From the NCBI GenBank assembly GCA_029718625.1, contig JAINUF010000028.1, positions 864,328 to 928,327 on the forward strand: a stretch of 64,000 nucleotides of DNA, given 5' to 3'. A program made the translations under genes and the position numbers. Each line of letters starts with the position of its first letter. Position 1 is the first letter of the stretch. The notes beneath the pieces are model-generated. The model was not told the DNA's origin. It was given only the letters and a program-made list of their open reading frames with translations, and searched no databases. Positions 49,426 to 61,659 of the stretch are shown in pieces. This stretch comes from Synaphobranchus kaupii (taxonomy: Eukaryota > Chordata > Actinopteri > Anguilliformes > Synaphobranchidae).

Positions 49426-50402
49426 CTTCCACCGGTAATGTGGAGAGAAGTGTGGGAGACAGAAAGATTTAAGAAAACTACTTTTTATAAATTACTATAT
49501 CGGCACCACTGAGCCACATTGAGACATTATTCTTTTACATTGCGCAAATGTATAAAATAAGAGTGAATCTTACTGTGTTCAAATCATATACGGCCTTTAA
49601 GTACATTTTATAGTTTCTTTGTAAATCCCAGTATATTAGCAGTGGCTGTTATTTGTATTTGAATAGTGTGCATTAGTATCACCAGTGAATGCCTTGGTAT
49701 CAGAACAACAACCATTAGCCTAAGTCCACCTCCAAGCAAAGTTCTTTACATCATTTTTAGAACAAACTGAAACTATGTCCTAAAAACTATGTAGTAAAAG
49801 TAAAAAATGGAAAAACGTATCATTAAAATTAGTTTAAAAAACAAAGTAACAATAAATAACAGAACATGTTCATGTCAAAACACCATTTACTCTCCTTCCT
49901 TTCTATGCACTCAGGCATGAGAAAAGAATGAAGCTGAGATCCACAGAGTATTTCAGCTGATAGAGAGGATTTATAAATTAGACACACTCCAATTGTATCT
50001 CCTGCAGACCTATAGAACCAAATCCATAGCCAGATAGCTAGCTTACCCTCTGGCTGTCATTCCATCTAATAAAGTTAGCATGTACCATGGCTATGAATCT
50101 TAATAACCACTTACCACTAATTTAAAGGTAATTCCCTGTTTCTCCCCACATCTCTGTTTTTGTAAGACATCCTGGCTTGAGTACATTTTTATTTTATTTT
50201 ATTTAAAATAAAATAAAAATTTTATTTATTTTGTATACACTGCTGTTGTAAGTTACATATATTTTGACTCCAGTTCTGCTTGCAATGCACTTCCTTCCTT
50301 CCTCTTTTAGAATAAATTTTTCTTATTGGTTTTTAGAGCTCTTAATGGTGTAGCACCTTTTATATATCAGAATGCCTGTCCTTTTATGTCCCACAGCGTG
50401 CC
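49426..50402. other. Tail intron of copy D
   Basis: AT-rich, no exon or named repeat recognised. Confidence 0.4.
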
Positions 50403-51910
50403 CTCTGTTCCTCCCCTGCTGGCCTTTTAACTGCACCAACGGTAGCACATGTTAGGAGCGCTCTGTTCCTCCCCTGCAGGCCTTTTAACTGCACCAACGG
50501 TAGCACATGTTAGGAGCGCTCTGTTCCTCCCCTGCAGGCCTTTTAACTGCACCAACGGTAGCACATGTTAGGAGCGCTCTGTTACTCCCCTGCAGGCCTT
50601 TTAACTGCACCAATGGTAGCACATGTTAGGAGCGCTCTGTTACTCCCCTACAGGCCTTTTAACTGCACCAACGGTAGCACATGTTAGGAGCGCTCTGTTA
50701 CTCCCCTGCAGGCCTTTTAACTGCACCAACGGTAGCACATGTTAGGAGCGCTCTGTTCCTCTCCTGCAGGCCTTTTAACTGCACCAACGGTAGCACATGT
50801 TAGGAGCTCTCTGTTCCTCCCCTACAGGCCTTTTAACTGCACCAACGGTAGCACATGTTAGGAGCGCTCTGTTACTCCCCTGCAGGCCTTTTAACTGCAC
50901 CAACGGTAGCACATGTTAGGAGCGCTCTGTTACTCCCCTACAGGCCTTTTAACTGCACCAACGGTAGCACATGTTAGGAGCGCTCTGTTCCTCCCCTACA
51001 GGCCTTTTAACTGCACCAACGGTAGCACATGTTAGGACCTCTCTGTTCCTCCCCTACAGGCCTTTTAACTGCACCAACGGTAGCACATGTTAGGAGCGCT
51101 CTGTTACTCCCCTGCAGGCCTTTTAACTGCACCAACGGTAGCACATGTTAGGAGCGCTCTGTTACTCCCCTACAGGCCTTTTAACTGCACCAACGGTAGC
51201 ACATGTTAGGAGCGCTCTGTTACTCCCCTGCAGGCCTTTTAACTGCACCAACGGTAGCACATGTTAGGAGCGCTCTGTTACTCCCCTGCAGGCCTTTTAA
51301 CTGCACCAACGGTAGCACATGTTAGGAGCGCTCTGTTACTCCCCTACAGGCCTTTTAACTGCACCAACGGTAGCACATGTTAGGAGCGCTCTGTTCCTCC
51401 CCTGCAGGCCTTTTAACTGCACCAACGGTAGCACATGTTAGGAGCGCTCTGTTCCTCCCCTACAGGCCTTTTAACTGCACCAACGGTAGCACATGTTAGG
51501 AGCGCTCTGTTCCTCCCCTGCAGGCCTTTTAACTGCACCAACGGTAGCACATGTTAGGAGCGCTCTGTTACTCCCCTGCAGGCCTTTTAACTGCACCAAC
51601 GGTAGCACATGTTAGGAGCGCTCTGTTACTCCCCTGCAGGCCTTTTAACTGCACCAACGGTAGCACATGTTAGGAGCTCTCTGTTCCTCCCCTGCAGGCC
51701 TTTTAACTGCACCAACGGTAGCACATGTTAGGAGCGCTCTGTTCCTCCCCTGCAGGCCTTTTAACTGCACCAACGGTAGCACATGTTAGGAGCGCTCTGT
51801 TACTCCCCTGCAGGCCTTTTAACTGTACCAACGGTAGCACATGTTAGGAGCGCTCTGTTACTCCCCTGCAGGCCTTTTAACTGCACCAACGGTAGCACAT
51901 GTTAGGAGCG
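50403..51910. repeat. 58-bp minisatellite, about 26 copies
   Basis: Tandem units of 58 bp containing 'gcaggccttttaactgcacc', 'aacggtagcacatgttagga' and 'gcgctctgtt'. Variants ('cctgcagg' or 'cctacagg', 'gcgctct' or 'gctctct') are scattered. It lies in the tail intron of copy D between the exons at 52615 and 49425. Confidence 0.96.
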
Positions 51911-52272
51911 GCATGACAAGCTTTTCTTATAATGCACCTAAACTGAGGAATCATTAAACACATTATAGAGGCTGGTTCTGCGGTCATTTTTAAAACGCTT
52001 CTTAAAACTCACGTCTTTACTTTAGCCTTTACTTAAAATACCTACAGCGATGCCTTTTTAAATTTTACTATTTTAACTTTGTTCAATTGTTTAGTGTTCA
52101 ATTTATCTTACCTGGTTACCCTTTTATTCACCGTTATCTCTCTAACTGGCTCCTTCTTTTTATTACTGCACACTAGTATTTTCACGTTTTTATTTTATCT
52201 CTGCTTACTGTAAAGCAATTTGAGCTGCAAATCTTTGTGTGAAAGGTGCTATACAAATAAAGATCATTATTT

Positions 52273-52274
<2 letters not shown>

Positions 52275-52322
<48 letters not shown>
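52275..52322. repeat. (AAT)n microsatellite
   Basis: About sixteen AAT units. The sequence just before it ('gaaaggtgctatacaaataa') looks like the 3' end of a retro-inserted repeat. Confidence 0.95.
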
Positions 52323-52323
<1 letters not shown>

Positions 52324-52501
52324 TGAAAACAGGGGTGTGGGATTAAGGAGTTAGCCAGCTGACTCTAGTAAATATTTTGAAGCAACCCAGGCTCTCATCC
52401 AATCAGATGTCATCAAATTCAAAATATTTACAAAAGTTAGCCAGCTAAACTCCTTGAATGCTATGTAAAAAAAAAAAGAATTAAAAAAGCATGCATAAAG
52501 C

Positions 52502-52550
52502 TGTGGAAGTCGCTCTGGATAAGAGCGTCCGCTAAATTCCTGTAATGTTA
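52502..52550 (+). repeat. SINE 3' end fragment
   Basis: 'gtcgctctggataagagcg', 'tccgctaaattcctgtaatg': same 3' end as the SINE at 27073-27304, here on the plus strand and without the tRNA-like head. Confidence 0.75.
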
Positions 52551-52614
52551 TTTGTTCCCTTACGTTACTGCACCGCCTCATGCTATATGTGAATCGTTTT
52601 GTTCCCCACAGTAC

Positions 52615-52680
52615 CTTGATCCTCCTGCACATCTGCAACGTTACTGTGGACTGTATCAGCTGCGCCGATACCCTGAGCTG
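52615..52680 (-). CDS. Copy D first tail exon, ITSM-like motif with Tyr changed to His
   Basis: 66 nt, phase 1, acceptor 'ctacattag', donor CAAG|gtactg. Encodes AQGIGAADTVHSNVADVQ and EDQ. TVHSNV would be a textbook ITSM (TxYxxV) if the His were Tyr. Confidence 0.65.
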
Positions 52681-52707
52681 CTAATGTAGAGAGAGAGAGA
52701 GAGAATG

Positions 52708-52845
52708 TCAAGAACCAATATTTGACTGGTCATATAGGCTGTTGCAGATTATGTCAATAACCAATATTTGACTGGTCATATAGGCTGATGCAGATTATGT
52801 CAATAACCATTATTTGACTGGTCATATAGGCTGATGCAGATGCCA
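52708..52845. repeat. 46-bp tandem repeat, three copies
   Basis: Units of 'gtcaataaccaatatttgac' and 'tggtcatataggctgatgca'. Confidence 0.85.
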
Positions 52846-53325
52846 TGCTGTTTTGCATTATACCACATACCGTATGCAAAATGCAAGCTTCCACAATAAT
52901 GGAAGCAGTAGATAAGCACAGACATGAAATGATGACGGAGAAATGTAACAGATTGGTTTACATAAGCAGATGTTTCCACTTGCTTCAGAATGGAGCAGGA
53001 TTTCAGAGTGCTATGGAGTCTATACCTTTGCTTGTAAATTTGGCTGGTATAAATCATAAATTAAAAATAAATAATAGATACAGAGCTTCAGCTCACTATA
53101 ATTAGATTACTTTATGAGCCTGACATTTCCACTTTATTTACACCATCAGTGTCACATCTTGAATTATATATTTACCTGTTTTCGCTTTTTGTTTTTATTG
53201 TCTTTTAAATGCAATTTTAATGTCTTCGCTGCAATGCTGCACTTTTTATTCTTCTTTTATCAAATTGCTCTTTTATTACTGTTATCTGATGTTCAGTTCT
53301 TGCTTGTTGTCTGTTGAGCACTTAA

Positions 53326-53530
53326 AAGAGCTCTAGCGGTTGCTGAGAGGCAAAAGACCTCTATACGAGTGGCAAAAAGAGCTCTAGCGGTTGCTGAGAG
53401 GCAAAAGACCTCTATACGAGTGGCAAAAAGACCTCTAGCGGTTGCTGAGAGGCAAAAGACCTCTATACGAGTGGCAAAAAGAGCTCTAGCGGTTGCTGAG
53501 AGGCAAAAGACCTGCAGCGGTTGCTGGCAG
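53326..53530. repeat. 51-bp tandem repeat, about four copies
   Basis: Units of 'agctctagcggttgctgaga' and 'ggcaaaagacctctatacga'. The 17-codon repeat on the minus strand (FCLSATARALFATRIEV) is a translation artefact of a unit divisible by three. Confidence 0.88.
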
Positions 53531-54106
53531 TCAAAAGTATAAAAAGACCACAGAGAGGCTAAGGGGCTAAAGAGCACACAGTATGCTTGTCTCGTATTTG
53601 TATTGTGTATTTTTATTGTATGTACTGTGTACAGCAGATAGCAGGTAGAAAGCTGATTGTTGTTGGATTCAGTTTTTAAGAGTGGGCTCATAACCTTTAT
53701 CTGCACTTTTTATTCTTCTTTTCTGTCAAATCAATCTCATCTTTTTTTTCATTATTCTGTGAAGCACTTTGAATTGCATTCAGTTGTATGAATATGTGCT
53801 ATACAAATGAACTTGACTTGACATCAAATGCGTTCCCCCTCTGGTGCAGGTTGCATCATCATATCAGGCGATATTTTATTATTATTGGCTGATACCGGTA
53901 TGACCACAATATTATTGTGCATCGCTACACACACAAAAACAAAGTGACATACTTCTCTCTAATTAAATAAAACCTGTTCTTCATATCCTTCCTTCACTAG
54001 GGAAAAACTAAATAGAGATAGTATGATCAGAGAACAAACTTGGGAAAAAAAGGTTAAACCTTAAATGTAATCAAGGGCAAAATATTTATAAGTACCGTCT
54101 CTTATC
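53531..54106. other. Intron of copy D, nothing assigned
   Basis: AT-rich. 'gtgctatacaaatgaacttg' at about 53797 resembles a LINE-type 3' end. No exon seen. Confidence 0.35.
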
Positions 54107-54110
54107 TTAA

Positions 54111-54306
54111 CCCTTTAATGGCCGCTCAACCGTTTGGTAGAGCACGTTTTGAGTCTTGATATCTTGTTGAAAAATATGTTGGACTGAACTCCACCTGATT
54201 GAGCCCTCTCTATCGGTGTACATGGTACATGGTCCAACGTATTTTTCAACAAGATATCAAGACACAAAAGAGTGCTCCACCAAACGGTTGAGCGGCCATT
54301 AAAGGG
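54111..54306. mobile_element. piggyBac-type MITE
   Basis: 196 bp with long, nearly perfect inverted repeats (CCCTTTAATGGCCGCTCAAC at both ends, continuing about 80 bp). Flanked by TTAA at 54107-54110 and 54307-54310, the piggyBac target. No transposase. Confidence 0.9.
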
Positions 54307-54449
54307 TTAAATAGCCACATTAAAATCCATTAAATAAAATGGCAAAAGAAAAAATTAAACAACCTACTTTAAAAACAATGTGAATGTTTTGTGAAAGTTG
54401 CAAGAAAGCTCCGTCAGAGAGTACAGTGAACAGGGAACCGAGCTCTTAC

Positions 54450-54557
54450 CTGTTGGGGTTTTTAGACGACGGACCAGCAGACACCCAAACAGAGACAATA
54501 ATCCAACAAGCACAGCTGCAGAGCAGCTCAAAGTGATCACCAGCAGCATTCCATTAC
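54450..54557 (-). CDS. Copy D transmembrane exon
   Basis: 108 nt, phase 1 at both ends. Encodes MLLVITLSCSAAVLVGLLSL then FGCLLVRRLKTPT: an uncharged membrane segment followed by a basic stop-transfer. Unrelated in sequence to the last exon of copies B and C. Confidence 0.8.
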
Positions 54558-55296
54558 CTGCATTGGCACAAAAGAAGGAAACTTAACTAGGGAGCTCAGA
54601 ACAGAGAGACCTTTTGATTTCATTTCCTTATGTAGCTATATTAAGTTAGATTCCTTATTTAGCCATCTTACAAGTTAGACTCCTTATTTAGCTATATTAA
54701 AAGTTAGGTTCCTTTTTTATTAAATAAAATGAAAGGTGTACGTACATCATATTAATTTGAGCATTTCTGCTTTCTTTTTGAGCAGTGTTGGTACTTGACT
54801 TTGGCAGACTCATACTCTTTCAATATTGCAATTGTGTATATGCTATTGTGCATAATAATATAAAATCTTATTTTATTTGGGGAAAAGAGAAAAGTATAGA
54901 ATTAAGCGTGGTATATGAAAAACATAATGCTTTAAATTTAATGCAAAATTATTCACATAACACGGGAATAAGATTGGAACAGACAGACTGTTTCTGACAA
55001 AACCCATGTTTTGCTGGGAAAGTTTGAAAAGTTAATGAAAGACTGGGTCAGGTCACAGTGTTACTTAGCTTTCAGTTTAGATGAGTAACATCTATCACAA
55101 AGAGCAACACCACTTAACATTTCAAATATGGTAGAAATGGACTGTCATTTATACAATCACTAGGCCACAGGAGTGACAGAAGTATTAATGCTCAGTTGAA
55201 CTCTGTATTGAACTCTGCTTCCCTCCCATTGTGGGTTGAATTTAGATGTTTGTTTAAGCCTTAAATCAGCTCATAGAGGTGGTTGGAGGTTTTTAC
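54558..55296. other. Intron between Ig4 and transmembrane exons of D
   Basis: From about 55095 it matches the intron upstream of exon 5 donors in B and C; the rest is specific to D. No exon seen. Confidence 0.45.
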
Positions 55297-55919
55297 CTGT
55301 CTTTATCTCTTGGGGTTCAGTGACTGGCGTTGTTGGCAGAGTGAGGTGCAGGGGGACCTGTGCTCTGAGCATGCTCTCTGTGAACACCACACAGGCCCAG
55401 TGCAGCTGGTCTTCACTGAGGCCCAACAGGGTGAGATTCAGTATCCTGTTTGGGTGTCCCTCTCTCAGGACTTCCTGTTTTATGAGCTCCCCCCTGCCCC
55501 CCCTCATCCACAGCCAGGCCAGAGTCACCGAGCCAATCACCTGCGATATCTCACAGTTCAGCACAACTAACTGAATCCTGGACGGGCCACCAGGGGGCAC
55601 TGTTGAGACTGAGAGAGAGCACATGTACATGGATTATTTATTTATTTGTTTCTGAAAATTTATTTTTAAGCAGATATCATCCATTATTAGTAATGAAGTG
55701 ATATACATGTAATTTAAAAATAACTCACACTTTGGTAGTGCCTGATTGTTTTTTATATATTTATTCCATGATAAAAAGTATTTATTAATTATCTTTCACT
55801 CAACACCAGGAAAATAAGATGGGCATGTGTACACTGGATTAGCCTAATTGTCATCTTTTGTCTGACACAGAATATTGTGAAAACAGCTCATTTAAGAAGC
55901 AACATGTTTTCTGTTATAA

Positions 55920-56085
55920 TGTTAAAAATGTTTTCAACATAAAAAAATGTCAAGTTACAATGCACTGTAATAAAACTAGAAAAATATAGGCCTGCAAGAT
56001 AACAAGCTCTATTACAATGCAATGTTAACCAATGTTTCTTCAATGATTTAATGTAACTTGGCCCTGTGTTTTTTCATCTTACGAT
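55920..56085. repeat. Old long-TIR MITE remnant in intron 4 of D
   Basis: 'aagctctattacaatgcaat' and 'ttggccctgtgttttttcat', aligned with B and C. Confidence 0.55.
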
Positions 56086-59000
56086 CTGTAGAGAATAATA
56101 TAACTGTCATTCCAATTTGATCAGTTCTTTAAATTGTCTACGCTTATACTAAACTTGTACTGCACACTTACCCTGAATAGTTACCAGAGTTACCGTGGCC
56201 ATCAGAAGATCTTTTTCAGAATAACAGATGTACCTTCCACAGTCTCCAAACTTCACTGGTGAGATTCTCAGAGGAAAATGATTTCCATCATAGACCTCAG
56301 ATGAGAATCTCTCTCTATCTATCTCCATGGAAATCAAACCAGTCTCTTGTTTATCAGCTGAGGTCACAAGGATAGCATCTGGGCTTAGCAGTGGACCCCT
56401 GAACCAGGAAGCTTTACTGTATGGGACCAGTGAATGACAGATTAGCACCACCTCATTGCTGTTGAAACTTCCTCTGTAGAGTGGGTCGAGTGCCATATGT
56501 ACCTGAGGAACAAAGTTGTGGTTAGAATGATGTTCTGCACAGTGCTATACACATATGCTGCTGCTACAGGTAGTGAGCAACATATGGAGAAAAACTATCA
56601 ATGTGAAAGTCAATCAGCTCACAGTGAGTTTGTGGAAGAGGAAAACTCAGAACTCATTACAGTATAGCCCATGAAGAATAACACAGGCCATATGTTGAAC
56701 AAGTCATACATCATTGTGGTCCTCTGGACAACCAAGCAGGTTGGCAGCTCAGCCAAAAACTGGCAGCTCAGCTCAAGTTTTGCTCATTAAAAAATGTTTA
56801 AAGATCAGGATTCTTTTATAAATGCTCCAGGGAAAACCATATGCATAGTAACGTACCCAAGTTGACGTGAAGTGTTTTGGGAACGCTGAAAATAAGTGCT
56901 CCGTTCCATCGGAGTGTACAGCTATAATTTCCTGTACTGTGTAGGTCAGTACTGTGGATGGTGATGTGGGCAGTTTGGTTAATGATCAGCGTTGTGTTAG
57001 CAGTGGGTTCTCTGTCCCTTTCCCAGTCCAGTGTAGCTGAATCTGGAAGGCGGGATACCTCGCAGCTCATGGTGATATCAGAACCTTCCTGGACTCTGGC
57101 CGAGCGAAGTGGTTGCACTGTAGGAGCAAAGAGTAATTGATTTAGAGAAGCTTGTAGATCTTTTTGTCATATCATTGTGTAGCTACATCTCAACACCAGT
57201 CATCAACTTTAAAGACATATACATTCCTCCAGGTGTTGGGAATTCTACAGAGGAGAAAAGAATGCTCCACACACTAAAAGATGTCTTACATTCATTTGCC
57301 TTTGCGATTATTTTTATTTCAGGACAAGATCACAAACATTTCAGCGTTTGAGCTTTCTTAATTATAACAGTCAATTCTAGAGAGAAAACATAAATGTAAA
57401 GTGACATAAATGTAGATCTTTCTCCATATTTTTGTTTTGTGCAGTGTACTATTAAGATAACTGGCGGGTATTCGCAAAAAGAGGATCATAAAGTTATCCA
57501 GTTAACTGAGAGAACGATTAGGCTGTATCAGCACATTAGTGAGATTTCAGTCCGGGAAAATGCACTAGAATCTGATTTAGATGTGTGATTTATTCATAGA
57601 CAGCGTTGGCTGCGCTATCAAAACAAGGGAAACATGTAACTTTGCGTTACTCTCACTTACCTTCCTGGTACAATTACTTATTCTTCAGCTTTACATAAAA
57701 GTGAAATCTAAATTCAGATTAAATATCAGTCTTTTGTGAAAGTAAAATACAAGATATATCTCAGCTTTGCAGTATGATCTTTTTCTTATACACTGTATAG
57801 TATAAAGAAAGATACAGTATGTTCTAATGTACGGGGACATTATTTCCAAAGTACATAAAAGAACAAATTTACCTTTTACAACGAACACTTCAACTTGGGC
57901 CAAGTTTACTTTCTCTGGTTTAGTTTGGATAAAAGTAAAAACTCCTGCATTTGTAAAATCGGACAGCAGAGAAATGTTGTACTTCCCAACTCCTAAAGAG
58001 AACACCTCCCTCAAATTAAAGACATGGTTTCCATTGGACTGTATAGTTATTATCCGAGTGTTTATGTAGCTTCCATCATGTGACGTCCACTCCCAGATGA
58101 ATTCTGTCCCATTGGTGTCAGCAGGGGCTTGTAGAGAGATGCTCTCTCTCTGCCCAGAAAGGATGTATTTGTATTGCACCAACACTGCAGAAAGAGAAAT
58201 ATACAAAATGCAAAGATCCAGTTGAACACAAGGCATGATAATATTACATTTCCATAGGGAGGCAAATATTAGTTAGTTCTAACGTTAAACCCAGATGGTT
58301 AAACCCAAGTCAGTCTGGAGGCTGGTGCAGATTTATAAACAGATAAAAATGTAATCCCCACAGCTCTAATGAATATCTAAGCTATTTTATACTTGGATGG
58401 AAAAGTGTTGCTTTTACCAGCTGTAGTCATGGTTTTATACCCAAGATCTGCATGATTACTTTTTATCTGTCCTCAATGTGGTTGTAGAATATTACAACAT
58501 TTTATCTTTCAAGTGAAACTTCCTGTAATGGAATGCTGCTGGCAAACATAAATATCTTGAGATTAGAACTGTTCGCAGTACTTTTAATCAGAAATGAACA
58601 TTTTTAGCTTCTGTTAATGTTTTTGTATTATGAAGTTCAAACACATACACAAATGTGGGTAGTGTATGGACTAATAGTAAATCTATATTGACGATAAACT
58701 TACTGTGCAGAACAACTTTTGCATATTTCCATATCACTGCATGTATACGGATTGCTTTAATAACAATTTTAATCAATTAATTCATAATTTAATAATAGAA
58801 TTTAATATTTAAAAAGTCTGAGTAACTGCCTGGCATTGGCATATAAAACCATGTCATTGTTAAATTCAATATGAAAATATGAAACTATTGCCTCTTGCTA
58901 ATTCATTATAATAGTAGCAATCTATGTCACACTCCTCTTATAAGGAAGAATGTTTATTTTTTAATGTAATTCGTTAGATTTTAATATTTTAGATTTTTTT

Positions 59001-59312
59001 TGTTTCTTTCCCATGTGTTGCCATGTGACTAACATATTTTAGTCTTCTATAGTTAAATAAAGAAAGAATTTCTCCATTACAGTATTGTTCTGTCGTAGTA
59101 CATTTGGTAAAATTTCCATGAGATTTATATAAATATATAAATGTATGATTAAGGCAGAAAGAGGGACTCACCCTCAGATGAAAGTCTGGCACAGAATCCT
59201 GATATCCACACCAGGGTCCACCACAGTACCATCCCCATGGCTTATGCCCTACTCACCACTGGATACTGACATTGAGCCTTTTTACAAGGTATACTTCACA
59301 GGAAATGGCTAA

Positions 59313-59325
59313 ACAAAGAGGAAGT
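59313..59325 (+). promoter_or_regulatory. PU.1/Ets-like site upstream of copy D
   Basis: 'acaaagaggaagt', 75-87 bp upstream of the start codon, with a second Ets-like 'acaggaaatgg' just before it (59298-59308). Confidence 0.4.
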
Positions 59326-60282
59326 ACCACCTATTTTGGTGAAGCTGTAACAGTTACAGTTTACACAAGCTTCTTGGAAGTTTTATTAATATCTTGTTGT
59401 GCAGTCTGATCCCCTATGACTTCACTGTGCTCAGTGCTGTGATATCTGTGTTTCTTGAAGCACAAATAACTGCCATTTAACATGTTTACTTCAGGTTATA
59501 GGATAATGTTGTTGTTTTTTTGTTCACGGACATGATATTTTAATATTATTAGGAGTGAAGTGTTCTATCTATAAATTATATGGAAACGACTTTAATTGTG
59601 TCTGGTTGATAAATTGTTGAGTATATATTTAAATCTGCACGTCTGCATATTTTTCACAGAGGCAGCTGTACTCCTCTGAACCAGATTTATATGTATCTGA
59701 GGAAATTATAAAGGTAGTCACTGAGTTTAAATATAATATAATATATATATATAATAATTGATTCTCAACTCTCCATTAAAATACAGGTAGAAATGGTGGT
59801 AAGTGCAGTAAAATCTAACCTGTCAACCTGAGCAACTGTTTGACCACTGAAGCCTCAAAACTTTAGATGAACACAATGATGCTCCATCATCTGACATACT
59901 GCTTGATAAACTGGGTACAAGCAAGCAAGACCACGTTGAAATCCATTGCTTCTGTGTACAAACAAGCCCTTACGGTCCTGGACAGAAAGCCAAATAGCCA
60001 TCACCACTGCTATGTCCTACGAACGCACAACTTGCTGAGCTGGGAAAACACCGTAAAACAGTGCAGATGTTTGTCTTCTTTATAAAACTCTAAATGGCCC
60101 CGCCCCCTCAGCACCTTCGTTAAGCAGAAATCTACAAACAGCTCAAGCAGGTCCGCAGTAAGGCTGCATAGTTACAGGAAGGAATAGTGTTTTTAGTAAC
60201 TCTGCATTCTCAGTTTCAACCACAGACGCCTGGACCACACTGCCGCCATACATACATACATTTACTTTATATATTTATTTTA
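59326..60282. other. Duplicated upstream region of copy D
   Basis: Matches 27700-28760 without the 187-bp insertion. The plus-strand frame is decayed. GC-box/TATA pair on the minus strand at 60077-60107. 'catacatacata' microsatellite at about 60248. Confidence 0.6.
60077..60107 (-). promoter_or_regulatory. GC-box plus TATA-like pair, copy D
   Basis: Minus strand GC-box 60098-60107 and 'tataaaga' 60077-60084. Confidence 0.35.
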
Positions 60283-60540
60283 TTAAAGGATCCCCATTAG
60301 CTGGTAGCCATCGCAACCAGCTAATCTTCCTGGGGTCCAATATAAAAACACATACGAAAGCAACCACAAGTGAAACAAACAATTACCATTACCAAATTTA
60401 AAAATACAAACCTCATCTCAGAGACAGAAATGGCCAAAAACAAAAATATAAGTAAAAACAAATAAACAGAGGACACGAAAAACCAGAACAAACAGGAAAC
60501 AGATTACATACCCAGATATCATTTGAGTTTCCTTTTGAAA
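60283..60540. repeat. Fragment of a fish LINE-type repeat
   Basis: 'ggatccccattagctggtag' and 'atcttcctggggtccaatat', a block I recognise from fish non-LTR repeat 3' ends. Ends where the next gypsy LTR begins. Confidence 0.45.
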
Positions 60541-60545
60541 GACAG

Positions 60546-61640
60546 TGTAACGTTCCGTTCCCTTCCTGTTTGTTTCCGTGTTTTTCCCTCTCCCTCCGTG
60601 TCATGTTGGTTTCCCTTCGTCCATGTTTTCCCCTGTGCTGCAGGCTGGGCGTGGTCCTCCCGTTTGGTCCACTCTGTTTCCTCATCTGTTTCAGCCTATC
60701 TCCTTTCTCCTGCACTGCATGCATTCCTCACCTGCTTTTTAGTTAATCACCCTTGATTACATTCCTCACGCCTTTTTTGATTGGTTTCAATTTCACTCCA
60801 CTATTTATTCCTCTGTCTGGCTGCTGTTCGGCGCCAGTTCTTTGACGTACCTAGTTGGGTTTTTCTGGTCTCCTGTTCTAGTCTAGTTACTAAAGATTCT
60901 GTTGAGTTTTTGGATTCCTGTTCTTTTCTCGTTTTCTCCAGTCCTCACTGCCTTTTTGTTTTAGTCTGTTTCGCCACAGTCTGCTCTGCCTACAGCTGCT
61001 TCACCCTCCCTGTGTGTGTTACAGTACCTCCAGGCTTACCCTCGTCAAACCCATAGCTGGGTGCCCTGCCTGCCCTGTCGGACCCTGCCTCACACTTACC
61101 TCTGCCTTTCTGTTCCGTGCCAGTCCGGTCCGTTCCTGTTCCTCAGCCCAGTTCCTGTTGGACCTCCCGGTCCAGTTCCTGTCCGGTTCCGGGTCGGAAC
61201 CAAAGTCCAGTTCCGGCTTGGAACATCCGCCAGTGTTCCCGTCCAGTTCCTATTGGACCTCCCGGTCCAGTTCCTGTCCGGTTCCGGGTCAGAACCAAAG
61301 TCCAGTTCCGGCTTGGAACATCCGCCAGTGTTCCCGTCCAGTTCCTGTTGGACCTCCCGGTCCAGTTCCTGTCCGGTTCCGAGTCAGAACCAAAGTCCAG
61401 TTCCGGCTTGGAACATCTGCCAGTGTTCCCGTCCAGTTCCTGTTGGACCTCCCGGTCCAGTTCCTGTCCGGTTCCGGGTCAGAACCAAAGTCCAGTTCCG
61501 GCTTGGAACATCCGCCTGTGTTGTGTGTTTTTCTATGTACGGCTTGGGACTACCCAAATCCAGTAAATAAAACACCCATTCCTGTTCATTTGTCTCTTGG
61601 TCGTGCATTTGGGTTCGTTTCTGTGTTTCGGATCGTGACA
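60546..61640 (+). repeat. 5' LTR of the second gypsy element
   Basis: 1095 bp, TGTAACG to CGTGACA. Contains about four tandem blocks of roughly 114 bp (61130-61515) with 'agtccagttccggcttggaa', a motif shared with the LTR of the other gypsy element. Confidence 0.9.
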
Positions 61641-61659
61641 GAAAGAACTGGCCATAAAC

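Larger units (their letters stand above)
45965..59238 (-). pseudogene. Receptor-like gene copy D: four Ig domains, ITIM/ITSM-type tail; 2-nt deletion in exon 4
   Basis: Long-tailed member of the cluster. Exons: 59172-59238 (signal peptide), 57873-58184 (Ig1), 56857-57117 (Ig2), 56172-56502 (Ig3), 55297-55608 (Ig4), 54450-54557 (transmembrane), 52615-52680, 49360-49425, 47634-47693 and 45965-46008 (tail). All junctions are phase 1 and GT-AG. The transmembrane exon (MLLVITLSCSAAVLVGLLSL, then FGCLLVRRLK) has no charge inside the membrane. The tail carries TVHSNV, AVYSNI, LQYLAL and VVYASI. Ig3 is 331 nt: relative to copy C, 'ca' is missing at about 56478, which breaks the frame 26 nt into the exon. 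Two more bases would give 543 codons in all. Inferred role: inhibitory receptor recruiting SH2 phosphatases. The deletion may be real, allelic or an assembly error. Confidence 0.8.

Noticed and set aside
53293..53706. Frame with four repeats of FCLSATARALFATRIEV
   Set aside because: Translation of a 51-bp tandem repeat.
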